Source: Mitsuokella multacida DSM 20544
GTDB taxonomy: Bacteria; Bacillota; Negativicutes; Selenomonadales; Selenomonadaceae
Direction: 5' to 3'
Length of the DNA: 64,000 bases
Assembly (NCBI RefSeq): GCF_000155955.1
Contig: NZ_GG697141.2
Span: forward strand, 1,417,566-1,481,565
Position numbers and translations under genes: made by a program. Shown in pieces: positions 9,168-17,745 of this stretch. The first letter of the stretch is position 1; every line of letters starts with the position of its first letter. The notes beneath the pieces were generated by a model. That model had not been told where the DNA came from and did not search any database. It saw only the letters and a program-made list of their open reading frames with translations.

Positions 9168-9779
9168 ATGGAAAAGAACACTCTTGTCACGATCACGCGT
9201 CAGTATGGCAGCGGCGGCCGCGAGGTCGCTGATCTCGTGGCGAAGAAAATGGGCGTGCGCCGCTATGACCGCAAGGTCGTGGCGATGGCAGCGGAGAAGC
9301 TCGGCGATGAGGCGAACTTCCACGACCTCATCGAGCGCTCCTACAATGCACCGGACAACTGCCTCGGCAACCTCGGCGACTACGCCTACGAGCGCGTGCC
9401 GCAGCACAACCGCATGTACATCGAGCAGGCCAAGGTCATCCTTCAGGTCGCGAAAGAGGACGGCAGCGCTGTCTTCCTCGGACGCTGCGCCGACTACATC
9501 CTCAAGGATCATCCGAATACGTATTCCTTCTTCATCTACGCCGACGATGAGTTCCGCCTGACCCGCGCCAAGACGCATTATGCCGGCCATACGATCAAGG
9601 ACCTCGACGCCGAGGACAAGCATCGCGAGCAGTACTATGCCTATTACACGGGCCGCACCTGGGGCGACCCGCAGAACTACGACCTTATGATCAACACGAG
9701 CAAGATCTCGCTCGAGGCCGCTGCTGACCTGATTATCTCCTACATCGAGCTGCGCCAGAAGAACGCAGCCAAGGCATGA
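9168..9779 (+). CDS. cytidylate kinase-like P-loop protein (transporter-associated, copy 1)
   Basis: This 203-residue protein matches the cytidylate-kinase-like family (Cytidylate_kin2). The nucleotide-binding region reads ITRQYGSGGREVADLVAKK (residues 8-26): the glycines are kept, but the invariant Lys of a normal Walker A is replaced by Arg, as is usual in this family. A second conserved block, AVFLGRCADYILKDHPNTYSF, lies near 101-121. GGAGAGGG fixes the start at 9168. The cellular role is not established. It sits directly behind a GPH symporter; a second family member (23934-24704) sits directly before an APC permease, suggesting a regulatory or modifying role linked to secondary transporters. 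Confidence 0.8.
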   Translation: MEKNTLVTITRQYGSGGREVADLVAKKMGVRRYDRKVVAMAAEKLGDEANFHDLIERSYNAPDNCLGNLGDYAYERVPQHNRMYIEQAKVILQVAKEDGSAVFLGRCADYILKDHPNTYSFFIYADDEFRLTRAKTHYAGHTIKDLDAEDKHREQYYAYYTGRTWGDPQNYDLMINTSKISLEAAADLIISYIELRQKNAAKA

Positions 9780-9795
9780 CGTTTTTCATGGATGG

Positions 9796-10904
9796 ATTTA
9801 CAATCTAAGTGCAACAGCTCCTAGACAACCAAATTAAAATGACACATAGACTTCTTTGCTATAATGGTGTTTGAAAAGAACTACCTATAACAAAAGGAGA
9901 GCCTATGTGCCACTACACACATCTTACACCATTTGAGCGAGAAAAGATACTCTTTTTTCTTGCTGAGGGCAGATCCATCACGGAGATCGCCCATCTGCTG
10001 AACCGGAGCAAGTCGACTATCTCGCGTGAGCTTCGCCGCAATGCGGCTCCAGCTGGCCAACCTATGTCGTACTGCCCGTTGACTGCACATGCACTCTACA
10101 AGCAGCGCAGGGAAGCCTGTCGTCCGCATAAGCGCCTTGAACATGCACCACTACACTCCTACATCCAGATCTGCATCTTGGAGTACCACTGGTCGCCAGA
10201 AGAGATTGTTGGACGAATCCAACTGGAGCATGGCTGTCGGCTTGTCAGCGTTCCAACCATCTACCGTGCTATTCACGCGGGCCTGCTGAACCCGCCAGGG
10301 GCTTCAGCGAAGTTTGTACTTCGGAAGCTACGGCATCACGGGAAACGGCGTCGCAAGAAAGGCAGGGAAGAGCGTCGTGGTAAGTTCGTCATATCACACC
10401 CCATCGAAGATCGTCCTGCCAGCGCGGCGAACCGTTCCGTCCGAGGCCACTGGGAAGCGGATACCGTAGTGGGCAGGCAGGGAAAGGCATGCCTCGTCAC
10501 ATTGGTGGACCGGAAGAGCCGGTACTTGCTTGGTGGAAAAGCCATGGGCAAGACCGCTGCTGCAGTCAACAAGGTGATGTGTGAGGTGCTCTCGGGGCAG
10601 CCGCATTTGTCGGTCACGCCGGATCGAGGAAAGGAATTCTCGAAACATGCTCAGCTCAGAAAGGAGCTGAAACGTGTGACGTTCTACTTTCCTGCTCCAC
10701 ACCATCCGTGGGAGCGCGGGAGCAATGAAAACACCAATGGGCTTCTACGGGAGTTCTTCCCGAAAGGCAAGGACATCACGGATACGCCGGAGGATTACAT
10801 CCAACGGAAGTACCATGAGCTGAACTTGCGCCCCAGAAAGTGCCTGGGCTACAAAACACCATATGAGGTCTATTTCTCAAAGGTGTTGCACTTAGCTTGA
10901 CAAT
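9796..10904 (+). mobile_element. IS30-family insertion sequence
   Basis: An approximately 1.1 kb element bounded by imperfect 21-base inverted repeats at 9796-9816 and 10884-10904 (18 of 21 positions match; the inner core CTAAGTGCAACA is perfect). It contains a single intact transposase gene, and the right repeat overlaps the transposase stop codon. I could not identify a convincing target-site duplication, so the outer borders may be off by a few bases. It sits just behind the cytidylate-kinase-like gene. Confidence 0.85.
9905..10900 (+). CDS. IS30-family transposase
   Basis: The 331-residue protein starts with the IS30 helix-turn-helix (LTPFEREKILFFLAEGRSIT, then SKSTISRELRRN, residues 7-45) and carries the DDE integrase core: VRGHWEADTVVG (first Asp, about 181-192), SVTPDRGKEF (second Asp, about 237-246) and ERGSNENTNGLLREFFPKG (Glu, about 272-290). 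All catalytic positions are present and there is no frameshift, so it is probably active. AAGGAGAG precedes the ATG. Confidence 0.96.
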   Translation: MCHYTHLTPFEREKILFFLAEGRSITEIAHLLNRSKSTISRELRRNAAPAGQPMSYCPLTAHALYKQRREACRPHKRLEHAPLHSYIQICILEYHWSPEEIVGRIQLEHGCRLVSVPTIYRAIHAGLLNPPGASAKFVLRKLRHHGKRRRKKGREERRGKFVISHPIEDRPASAANRSVRGHWEADTVVGRQGKACLVTLVDRKSRYLLGGKAMGKTAAAVNKVMCEVLSGQPHLSVTPDRGKEFSKHAQLRKELKRVTFYFPAPHHPWERGSNENTNGLLREFFPKGKDITDTPEDYIQRKYHELNLRPRKCLGYKTPYEVYFSKVLHLA

Positions 10905-10910
10905 TCGCTT

Positions 10911-10950
10911 GCAAAAAAATAAACCATCCATACGGATGGTTTATTTTTTT
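10911..10950. terminator. bidirectional terminator between IS30 and acr3
   Basis: AATAAACCATCC pairs with GGATGGTTTATT, flanked by A runs on the left and T runs on the right, so it can stop transcription from both sides. Confidence 0.85.
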
Positions 10951-10957
10951 GCCATGT

Positions 10958-12004
10958 TTAGTTGCGGAAGTACTGCTGACTCGCATTGGCGATGCGTACG
11001 AGAGTCAGCATGACGGGAACTTCGGTCAGCACGCCGACGGTCGTCGCAAGTGCTGCCGGACTCGTCACGCCGAACAGCGCGATGGCCACGGCGACGGCGA
11101 GTTCGAAGAAGTTCGAGGCGCCGATGAAGCCGGCTGGTGCGGCGATGGCAAATGGCAAGTGCAAGAGATAGCAGGTGCCGTAGGCCAGGCCGAAGATCAG
11201 GAAGGTCTGCAGGATCAGCGGCACGGCAATCAGCACGATGTGCAGTGGATTCTCGAGGATGACCTGTGCCTGTGAGCTGAAGATGATGACGAGCGTCAGC
11301 AGCAGGCCCCAGGTCGTCACGCCATCGAAGCGGTGGACGAAGACCTGGTCGAAGTACGCCTGCCCCTTGCGGCGGATGACGGAGAGCCGCGTGAGGATGC
11401 CGCCAATCAGCGGGATGACGACGAAGAGGAAGATGCTGAGAAACAGCACGTCGTAGGGTACGGTGACATGGGAGACGCCGAGAAGGAACTTGACGATCGG
11501 CACGAAGGCCACGAGGATGATCAGGTCGTTCGTCGCGACCTGGATGACTGTGTAGGCCGGATTGCCGTGCGTCAGCGTGCTCCAGACAAAGACCATGGCC
11601 GTGCAGGGCGCTGCGCCTAGAAGCACAGTACCGGCGAGATAGGAGGTTGCGAGGTCATCGGGAAGCAGGGCGCGGAAGACAATGAAGAAGAAAGCGTAGG
11701 CGAGTGCGTACATCGTGAACGGCTTGATGAGCCAGTTGGCGATCCAGGTCACAAAGAGCCCTTTGGGCGCCTTGCCGACGGCCTTGACGCTCTCGAAGTC
11801 GACCTTCATCATCATCGGGTAGATCATGAGCCAGATCAGGATGGCAATCGGGATGGAGATGCCGTCGACCTGCAATGTCGCGAGAAAGGCAGGTACGGCG
11901 GGCAGGAAATGGCCGATGGCGACGCCGACGACCATGCAGAGCAGCACCCAGACGGTCAGATAGCGCTGAAAGAAGTTGATGCCACTCATTTGTCCATGTT
12001 GCAT
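10958..12004 (-). CDS. acr3: ACR3-type arsenite efflux transporter
   Basis: This 348-residue membrane protein has about ten transmembrane helices and fits the ACR3 branch of arsenite permeases, which extrude As(III) driven by proton motive force. The conserved Cys lies in GAAPCTAMVFVWS (about 143-155); other family segments are IWLMIYPMMMKVDF (about 55-68) and VATNDLIILVAFVPI (about 170-184). I place the start at 12004 (MQHGQMSG), preceded by AGAGGTG; the longer open frame would run into arsR. Downstream of arsR in the same direction with a 70-base gap. No arsC reductase is nearby. Confidence 0.93.
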   Translation of the reverse strand: MQHGQMSGINFFQRYLTVWVLLCMVVGVAIGHFLPAVPAFLATLQVDGISIPIAILIWLMIYPMMMKVDFESVKAVGKAPKGLFVTWIANWLIKPFTMYALAYAFFFIVFRALLPDDLATSYLAGTVLLGAAPCTAMVFVWSTLTHGNPAYTVIQVATNDLIILVAFVPIVKFLLGVSHVTVPYDVLFLSIFLFVVIPLIGGILTRLSVIRRKGQAYFDQVFVHRFDGVTTWGLLLTLVIIFSSQAQVILENPLHIVLIAVPLILQTFLIFGLAYGTCYLLHLPFAIAAPAGFIGASNFFELAVAVAIALFGVTSPAALATTVGVLTEVPVMLTLVRIANASQQYFRN

Positions 12005-12074
12005 AGAAAACACCTCTGGATGAATAGACAGATAGAAATTCGTAAATATATAGACCGAAAAAATACTGCCGTCA

Positions 12075-12386
12075 TTAACGGCAGCGGCAGTCATCAGTCG
12101 GACTGTTCGTCGGGATATCCTGGCCGAGTGCTTGGAGATAGGAGGCAATCTCATCGAGCGCTTTGGCCTGGCGCGTGTAGTAGATCCACTTGCCTTCCTT
12201 GCGGCTCGCGACGAGCCCTGCATCGCAGAGAATCTTCATGTGATGCGAGAGCGTCGGTTGGGAGAGTGCCAGATCCTCGAGCAGCACGCAGGCGCACTGC
12301 TCCCCGCGCCCCAGGAGCTCGAGGATGTGCAGCCGGTTGGCATCGGCCAATGCTTTGAGGACTTTGACGGGTTCACTGGCAGCCAT
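12075..12386 (-). CDS. arsR: ArsR-family metalloregulatory repressor
   Basis: A 103-residue winged-helix repressor. The metal-binding helix reads ELLGRGEQCACVLLEDL (about 24-40) with the Cys-x-Cys pair typical of As(III)-sensing ArsR proteins, followed by the recognition helix SQPTLSHHMKILCDAGLV (about 42-59). An additional Cys pair sits at the extreme C-terminus (DDCRCR), which might give a third thiolate ligand. AAGGAGGTG precedes the ATG. It very likely represses its own promoter and the acr3 gene behind it until arsenite or antimonite binds. Confidence 0.93.
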   Translation of the reverse strand: MAASEPVKVLKALADANRLHILELLGRGEQCACVLLEDLALSQPTLSHHMKILCDAGLVASRKEGKWIYYTRQAKALDEIASYLQALGQDIPTNSPTDDCRCR

Positions 12387-12412
12387 CTGTGAACACCTCC
12401 TTGTTTTGATAT

Positions 12413-12468
12413 ATTGATACGCATCAATCTGATGAATTCAGTATACGACGACGATAGAGGGCTGTCAA
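12413..12468 (-). promoter_or_regulatory. arsR-acr3 promoter and ArsR operator
   Basis: On the minus strand, TTGACA (12468-12463) and TATACT (12445-12440) are separated by 17 bases, a strong sigma-A type promoter. Just downstream of the expected start lies the dyad ATTGATACGCATCAAT (12413-12428), matching ArsR operator architecture. Binding there would block transcription initiation. Confidence 0.8.
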
Positions 12469-12589
12469 GTTTTGGATAAGACAGGATAGTTGTAGAAAAA
12501 AGCAAGAATGTTATTTTATTTTTAGAGCGACGTGGTAACATAAGGAGTAAATATTGATTATCTTGGCATGACTATAGGAGGCGATTTCC

Positions 12590-13438
12590 TTGGCGAAGGC
12601 GCTTTGCTTGATTTACCTGATCTGGGGCATGAACTGGGTCGTCATGAAGACGGCCAACACGTTCTTTCCGCCAATCACATTCGTGGCATACCGATTCCTG
12701 TTCGGTGCGCTCGTGCTACTGTCGGTCTGGTTCTGGCTGCACTTGCCGCTGCCGAAGAAGAAATACTGGCCGTGGATTTTCTTGACGGGCATCCTGCAGA
12801 TGGGGCTCAACAACATTGCGGCGCAGACGAGCATGCTGACGCTTGGTGCTGGCATGGTCTCGGTGCTCAACTACAGCATGCCGGTCTTTGCGGCGGTCAT
12901 GGCGCATTTCCTGCTCGGGGAGCGGCTGACCTGGCGCAAGGGCGCGGGCATCGTGCTGGCCATCGCCGGCATGGCTGTCCTCATGGATGTGCATGCGGGC
13001 GGCGATGCCACGGCCATCTGTATCGGCCTCCTGAGTGCCGTCTTCTGGGGCCTCGCGAGTATCTTCGTCAAACTCAAGCTATCGGATGTCAACCCGATCT
13101 CTCTGACGACGTGGCAAATGGTCTGCGCCTCGCTCTCGCTGCTCGTCTACACGGCCATCGTGCCGCAGGGGGAGGTCGTCTGGAATGCGGAATCCGTCCT
13201 CTGCCTGATCTACAACGGCGTCCTGGCGTCGGCACTTGCCTTCTTCCTCTGGAGCTGGATCTTGCAGCACATCGAGGTCAGCAAGGCGTCTGTCGCCGTG
13301 CTGGCTGTGCCGGTCGTCGGCGTCGTCGGCGGCATCCTCTGCCTCGGTGAGCCCATGACGCTGCACATCTTCTTCGGCATGATCATGATCATGGCCGGCA
13401 TCTACATCGTTGTCACGCATAAGAGACAGCCTGCATGA
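12590..13438 (+). CDS. EamA/DMT-family transporter
   Basis: A 282-residue protein with ten transmembrane helices in two EamA halves. The N-terminal segment LIYLIWGMNWVVMK and the second-half segment SAVFWGLASIFVKLKLSDVNPI are typical of the family. The start is TTG at 12590, five bases after AGGAGGCGAT; the first in-frame ATG (12632) lies inside the first helix. Substrate unknown; related to but clearly different from the EamA protein at 6491-7381. It shares a bidirectional terminator with the araC-type gene on the other strand. Confidence 0.84.
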   Translation: MAKALCLIYLIWGMNWVVMKTANTFFPPITFVAYRFLFGALVLLSVWFWLHLPLPKKKYWPWIFLTGILQMGLNNIAAQTSMLTLGAGMVSVLNYSMPVFAAVMAHFLLGERLTWRKGAGIVLAIAGMAVLMDVHAGGDATAICIGLLSAVFWGLASIFVKLKLSDVNPISLTTWQMVCASLSLLVYTAIVPQGEVVWNAESVLCLIYNGVLASALAFFLWSWILQHIEVSKASVAVLAVPVVGVVGGILCLGEPMTLHIFFGMIMIMAGIYIVVTHKRQPA

Positions 13439-13471
13439 AAAGAGCCCGCTCTTGAGCGGGCTCTTTTCATG
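13434..13471. terminator. bidirectional terminator, 18-bp perfect hairpin
   Basis: Bases 13434-13451 and 13454-13471 are perfect reverse complements around a two-base loop (core GAGCCCGCTC). AAAA and TTTT lie within the arms, so it serves both the EamA gene and the convergent regulator; the regulator's stop lies inside it. Confidence 0.92.
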
Positions 13472-14327
13472 TCTGCGGCAAGGCGTTCTGGACCCAATCG
13501 CGTCGGTATTGGCCGGGGGTCATGCCGACAAGGCGCTTGAAGACGCTCTGGAAGTAATTGGAATTGTTGTAGCCGCAGGAGAAGGCAATCTCCGTTATGC
13601 TGCGGTCCGTGCCAATCAAGAGGTTCTGGGCCTCGCCGATGCGGCGGCGGATGATATACTGCATCGGCGAGTAGCCGATGTGCTCGCGGAACGCATGGGC
13701 GAGGTAGTAGGGGTTGAAGTTCAGTTCTGCAGCGATGGACTGCAAGGTGATGCTCTCGCGATAATGGGCGTCGATATAGGCCTTGACCGTGAGCCCGAGG
13801 GATTCCTGCTGCGGGCGCGGCGGCTGGCCGTGGCGTGCGAGTTCCTCGTCGAGCTTGCAGAGGATGGCGCAGGTGAGCTGGTCGAGTACGCATGGAGCGT
13901 CACCGGCCAGTGCCAACTGCACAGCGGTGTGAAAGAGCGTGCGGACAGCGTCAAACTGCGCGTCGAGAGAGAGCTGTGGGGCGTAAAGCCGCCCTACCAT
14001 CTCATTTGCCCGCCGACCCGGCAGCTGGAAATCGGAAACGCCCAGGCACGAGGTGGCGAGGTCTCCGTCAATCGTCGTCTCGTCGTGCAGGATGCCGCTG
14101 TCGAAGAACAGCACATCGCCCGGCGAAGCGAGGTAATGGCCCGTGTCAATGTTGAAGCTGCCGCGACCGCCGGTCACGAGGATGATCTCAGCGCGGTCCT
14201 CGTGTTGGTGCATGGTGCGTGGCAGTTTGCCATGGCGCGCATCGATTTCGCAGACACTGCGGAGCTTCCCCCCTGTGGGGACAGGCTCCGTTTTTTCTTG
14301 CCTGCGCGGGATGAAGTATTGTAGCAA
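13467..14327 (-). CDS. AraC-family transcriptional regulator 1
   Basis: A 286-residue protein with an N-terminal cupin-type sensor (HQHEDRAEIILVTGGRGSF, about 40-58) and a C-terminal double helix-turn-helix of AraC type (AYIDAHYRESITLQSIAAE, about 188-206, and ITEIAFSCGYNNSNYFQSVFKR, about 245-266). The start is TTG at 14327 with AAGGTGAT five bases upstream; the related regulator at 19256-20095 starts at an equivalent TTG before the same LQYF residues, which supports it. It is divergent from iolI and probably controls inositol genes, but the ligand is not known. Confidence 0.88.
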   Translation of the reverse strand: MLQYFIPRRQEKTEPVPTGGKLRSVCEIDARHGKLPRTMHQHEDRAEIILVTGGRGSFNIDTGHYLASPGDVLFFDSGILHDETTIDGDLATSCLGVSDFQLPGRRANEMVGRLYAPQLSLDAQFDAVRTLFHTAVQLALAGDAPCVLDQLTCAILCKLDEELARHGQPPRPQQESLGLTVKAYIDAHYRESITLQSIAAELNFNPYYLAHAFREHIGYSPMQYIIRRRIGEAQNLLIGTDRSITEIAFSCGYNNSNYFQSVFKRLVGMTPGQYRRDWVQNALPQT

Positions 14328-14597
14328 GGGATCACCTTCTCAAAAGCGCAAGATAATAGAGTGGTTTCAGGCAGGGGAGGGCCTTCTGGACGGGAAAGTC
14401 CCCACTGTCGGGCATCGGCGTGAGCAACGCAGCTGTCTGAAAACGGCAACAATCGAAAGGAATAACACGTCGAATCAAGATATAATAATATACAGAAACA
14501 AGAACAAACCTCGATACAGCCGAGAGGTCATCTCTATTATACCATGAGATGACCATCTGGGGCAGACGGGGCAAAGCATCAGAAAAGGGGAATTGCA

Positions 14598-15437
14598 ATG
14601 AAACTCAGCATGAATGAAGCGACGGCACTCAAATGCAAGGGCACGTCACTCGAGCAGGACCTGGCTCTCTGCGAGAAGTACGGCTATGACATGATCGAGA
14701 TCCGCACGATGGACTGTCTCAAGGATTATCTGGCAAAGCATTCGATTGACGAGCTGGCCGCGTATTTTGAATCGCATCCGGTCAAGCCCTGGGCTTTCAA
14801 TACGCTCGAGTACTTCAACAATCTGCCAGAGGCCGACTACAAGGAGACGCTGCGCAAGCTCCGCGAGATGTGCGAGTGGGGCAAGAAAATTGGCTGCAAG
14901 ACCGTCATCACGGTGCCGACTGTCGGACTCAAGAAAGTCACGCGCCAGGCCATCCGCAAGTCAACGCTGGCCTGTCTCAAGGAGATGGGCGAGATCTGTG
15001 GTGAAGCCGGCATGCGCCTTTCAGTTGAATTCCTCGGCCATCCGGAGGCGTCCATCAACGACTTCGGCGAGGCGTACGACATCATCCACGAGCTCGACAT
15101 GGAGAATGTCGGCCTGACGCTCGACTGCTTCCACTTCCATGGCATGCATTCGAGCCTTGCGGACCTTGCGCAGGCGGACGGCAAGAAGATCTTCATCGTC
15201 CACCTCAACGATACGGAGGACTTCCAGTTCGGCGCTCTGCGCGATGACGACCGCGTCTGGCCGGGCGATGGCTGCATCGACCTCGACGGCATCCTGCAGA
15301 CGCTCAGGAAGATCGGTTGGGCACAGGACGTCCTGTCGCTCGAGCTCTTCCGTCCGGAGTACTACGCGATGCCGGCAGATGACGTCTACCGCATCGGCAA
15401 GGCAAAGAGCGAAGCCGTGATCGCACGCAATTTCTGA
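14598..15437 (+). CDS. iolI: inosose isomerase (2-keto-myo-inositol isomerase)
   Basis: A 279-residue TIM-barrel of the xylose-isomerase-like superfamily that closely follows Bacillus subtilis IolI in length and motifs: the N-terminus MKLSMNEATALKCKG, then CEKYGYDMIEIRTMD (about 26-40), metal-site regions SVEFLGHPEASIND (about 141-154), LTLDCFHFHGM (about 174-184), HLNDTEDF (about 201-208) and LSLELFRPEYY (about 245-255). IolI interconverts 2-keto-myo-inositol and 1-keto-D-chiro-inositol, letting chiro-inositol enter the pathway. AAAAGGGG precedes the ATG. It lies between two araC-type genes. Confidence 0.92.
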   Translation: MKLSMNEATALKCKGTSLEQDLALCEKYGYDMIEIRTMDCLKDYLAKHSIDELAAYFESHPVKPWAFNTLEYFNNLPEADYKETLRKLREMCEWGKKIGCKTVITVPTVGLKKVTRQAIRKSTLACLKEMGEICGEAGMRLSVEFLGHPEASINDFGEAYDIIHELDMENVGLTLDCFHFHGMHSSLADLAQADGKKIFIVHLNDTEDFQFGALRDDDRVWPGDGCIDLDGILQTLRKIGWAQDVLSLELFRPEYYAMPADDVYRIGKAKSEAVIARNF

Positions 15438-15506
15438 GAAAACCTTCCCTTCTCGGCAGGACATGGCATAATAGAGTGTAGTTGTCTGTAAGAGGAGGGA
15501 AATTTC

Positions 15507-16439
15507 ATGGCGATTGAAGAACCAGGGGTGCTCTGGCGTGACGGTGTGTATTTCTATGCCGCCAGCAATTTTGCCAAGCAGCATCTCTTTTACCCGATGT
15601 GGGGAGCGACATACGAGCTCGATTCCCCGTACCGCATCCGGCGCGACTACATGGATGCCTATATGATCCAGTACGTCGCGCGCGGTGCACTTCACTTCAA
15701 GTTGCGCGGTCATCACTTTGTGGCCAAAGAAGGTGAGCTCGTGCTGCTCGCCTGCAGGGAGAAGAATGACTACTGGTCAGAGGGGACTGCGCGGGTCAAG
15801 TGGTTCCACTTCAACGGACGCGAGGTAGGCCCCTTGCTGGAACGCATCTACGAGACGAATGGCTCGGGCCATATGAGCACGTTCTTCGGCGCTCGTGTCG
15901 AGCCGTTGATCGATGATATCCTGCAGGGGCTCAAGTCGGGGAATTGCAGCGAGTTCCAGTTCTCGCGCGATCTCTACAGCATTCTCTGCCAGCTGGCAGA
16001 GCAGTCGTTGGAGAAGGAGGCACCAGCCGAGGAATCCGTCCGGCGGGCCGTTGCCTACATCCGCCGCCACTATGCAGAACCGCTCTCCGTGCAGGATATC
16101 GCGGAATCCGTGAGCCTGAGTCCGTATTACTTCACGCGGCTCTTCAAGCGCATCATGATGACGTCCCCGCACCTCTACCTGTTGAATCATCGGCTGGCCG
16201 AGGCCAAGAAGATGCTTGTCTACACGCGGGACAAGATCGACACGATCGCGGAGGCGACAGGCTTTCAGAGCAGCTCGTACTTTGTCCGGGCGTTCCATCG
16301 GGAGATGAACATGACGCCCAAGGCCTTCCGGCAGTATTTCTCAGCGGCGGGCACGCATAACCGCTATAAGTTCGAGCAAGAGGGGGGGTCTGACAGACAG
16401 GTGTCTGACAAATCGGGACTCCATGAGAGCAAAAAATGA
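15507..16439 (+). CDS. AraC-family transcriptional regulator 2
   Basis: A 310-residue regulator with an N-terminal AraC-type arabinose-binding-like cupin (about 20-120, e.g. MIQYVARGALHFKLRGHHF near 53-71) and a C-terminal AraC DNA-binding domain (AVAYIRRHYAEPLSVQDIAE, about 183-202; IDTIAEATGFQSSSYFVRAFHR, about 233-254). A polar Gln/Ser/Lys-rich tail of about 30 residues follows. AGAGGAGGGAAA precedes the ATG. Lying between iolI and iolG in the same direction, it is a plausible activator of these genes. Confidence 0.87.
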   Translation: MAIEEPGVLWRDGVYFYAASNFAKQHLFYPMWGATYELDSPYRIRRDYMDAYMIQYVARGALHFKLRGHHFVAKEGELVLLACREKNDYWSEGTARVKWFHFNGREVGPLLERIYETNGSGHMSTFFGARVEPLIDDILQGLKSGNCSEFQFSRDLYSILCQLAEQSLEKEAPAEESVRRAVAYIRRHYAEPLSVQDIAESVSLSPYYFTRLFKRIMMTSPHLYLLNHRLAEAKKMLVYTRDKIDTIAEATGFQSSSYFVRAFHREMNMTPKAFRQYFSAAGTHNRYKFEQEGGSDRQVSDKSGLHESKK

Positions 16440-16568
16440 ACATTTTTCGGCAGGTGGTGATAATGACACCAAGACCTGACCATGATATTATAATAGCAGT
16501 TCAGAAAGAAACGCGCGCGAATCATAAGAAATAATCATAATGTGATATTTTTATGAGGAGAGATTATC

Positions 16569-17588
16569 ATGGAAAAGGTTAAAGTCGGTATCGCTGGTCT
16601 CGGTCGTCTCGGCAAAGTCCATGCCAATAATATTGCCTATAAGATCCCGAATGCAGAGCTCACGGCAGCCTGCTCCATCATGCCAGCAGAGCTGGAGTAC
16701 GCGCAGAATGAACTCGGTGTGAAGGACGTCTACACGGATTTTGACGAGATGCTTGCGAAAGCCGATATCGATGCGGTAGCCATCGTCACGACGAGCGGCC
16801 TGCACTGCAGCCAGATCGCAAAGGCGCTCGATGCGGGCAAGCACGTTTTCTCGGAGAAGCCGCTCGGCGTTAACGTCGAGGAGTGCAAGCAGGCGGAAGT
16901 CGCAGTAGAGCGCCATCCGGAGCTTTCGTTCTTCCTCGGCTTCATGCGCCGCTTCGACCCGTCCTACGCCTATGCGATGGAGAAGATCAAGGCTGGCTTG
17001 ATTGGCGAGCCGTACATGGTCAAGGCGACGGGCATCGACCCGGAAGCACTCGTGCAGGGCGCCATCCGCTTCGCACCGACGTCGGGCGGCATCTTCATCG
17101 ACATGGCTATCCACGATATCGACCTCATGCGCTGGTTCCTCGGCGAGGATCCGGTCGAGGTCTATGCATCAGGTGCGACATTCAAGCATCCAGAATTCAA
17201 GGCGGCTGGCGATGATGAGACGGGCGTGGCCATGTACAAGTGCAAGAGCGGCAAGATTGGCTTTGTCCATGTCGGGCGCACAGCACCGTATGGCTATCAC
17301 GTTGAGACAGAGATCGTCGGCACGGAGGGCACGTTGCGCATCAGCCCGGTCCCGGAGAAGAATCTCTGCATGATCTACGATAAGAACGGCGCCGTCAAGG
17401 AATGCGTCAGCGGCTTCCCGGAGCGCTTCGCGCAGGCCTACCTGCTCGAGATGCAGGAATTCATCGATTGTGTCCAGACGGGCCGCAAGCCGGAAGTCAA
17501 GGTTTACGATGGCACGAAATCAACACAGATTGCCTTTGCAACGACGCAGTCGTACAAGGAAGGGAAGCCAGTGGTCATTGACTACTGA
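16569..17588 (+). CDS. iolG: myo-inositol 2-dehydrogenase (copy 1)
   Basis: A 339-residue Gfo/Idh/MocA-family oxidoreductase. The Rossmann motif GIAGLGRLGKVHANNI (about 7-22) binds NAD; the catalytic Lys lies in SEKPLG (about 96-101); the active-site Asp-x-x-x-His is in FIDMAIHDIDLMRWF (about 176-190). It oxidises myo-inositol (or a related inositol) at C2 to the inosose used by IolE. TGAGGAGAG precedes the ATG. It is followed by a GPH symporter, giving a dehydrogenase-transporter pair. The second dehydrogenase at 20406-21431 is clearly divergent, so the two may prefer different inositol stereoisomers. Confidence 0.88.
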   Translation: MEKVKVGIAGLGRLGKVHANNIAYKIPNAELTAACSIMPAELEYAQNELGVKDVYTDFDEMLAKADIDAVAIVTTSGLHCSQIAKALDAGKHVFSEKPLGVNVEECKQAEVAVERHPELSFFLGFMRRFDPSYAYAMEKIKAGLIGEPYMVKATGIDPEALVQGAIRFAPTSGGIFIDMAIHDIDLMRWFLGEDPVEVYASGATFKHPEFKAAGDDETGVAMYKCKSGKIGFVHVGRTAPYGYHVETEIVGTEGTLRISPVPEKNLCMIYDKNGAVKECVSGFPERFAQAYLLEMQEFIDCVQTGRKPEVKVYDGTKSTQIAFATTQSYKEGKPVVIDY

Positions 17589-17618
17589 TTGCCATCGTCA
17601 TCTGAATTAAATAGAAAT

Positions 17619-17659
17619 GGATTCCAGCTGCGGCGATTTGTGTTGCAGCTGGTGAATCC
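17619..17659 (+). other. hairpin in the iolG - GPH symporter gap
   Basis: GGATTCCAGCTGC (17619-17631) can pair with GCAGCTGGTGAATCC (17645-17659), with a two-base bulge. No T run follows, so it is more likely an mRNA processing or stability structure or a regulator target than a terminator. Confidence 0.5.
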
Positions 17660-17745
17660 GTACTTATCTGTACACTAGAAGAAGTCGGAATATTATTATC
17701 TTGTGGAAAAATCCGCATGCGATTACAGATTCAGGAGGGGTATTA

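Noticed and set aside
9780..10910. Target-site duplication around the IS30 element
   Set aside because: No identical 2-3 base direct repeat was clear at the ends of the aligned inverted repeats; with such short repeats a chance match would not be informative.
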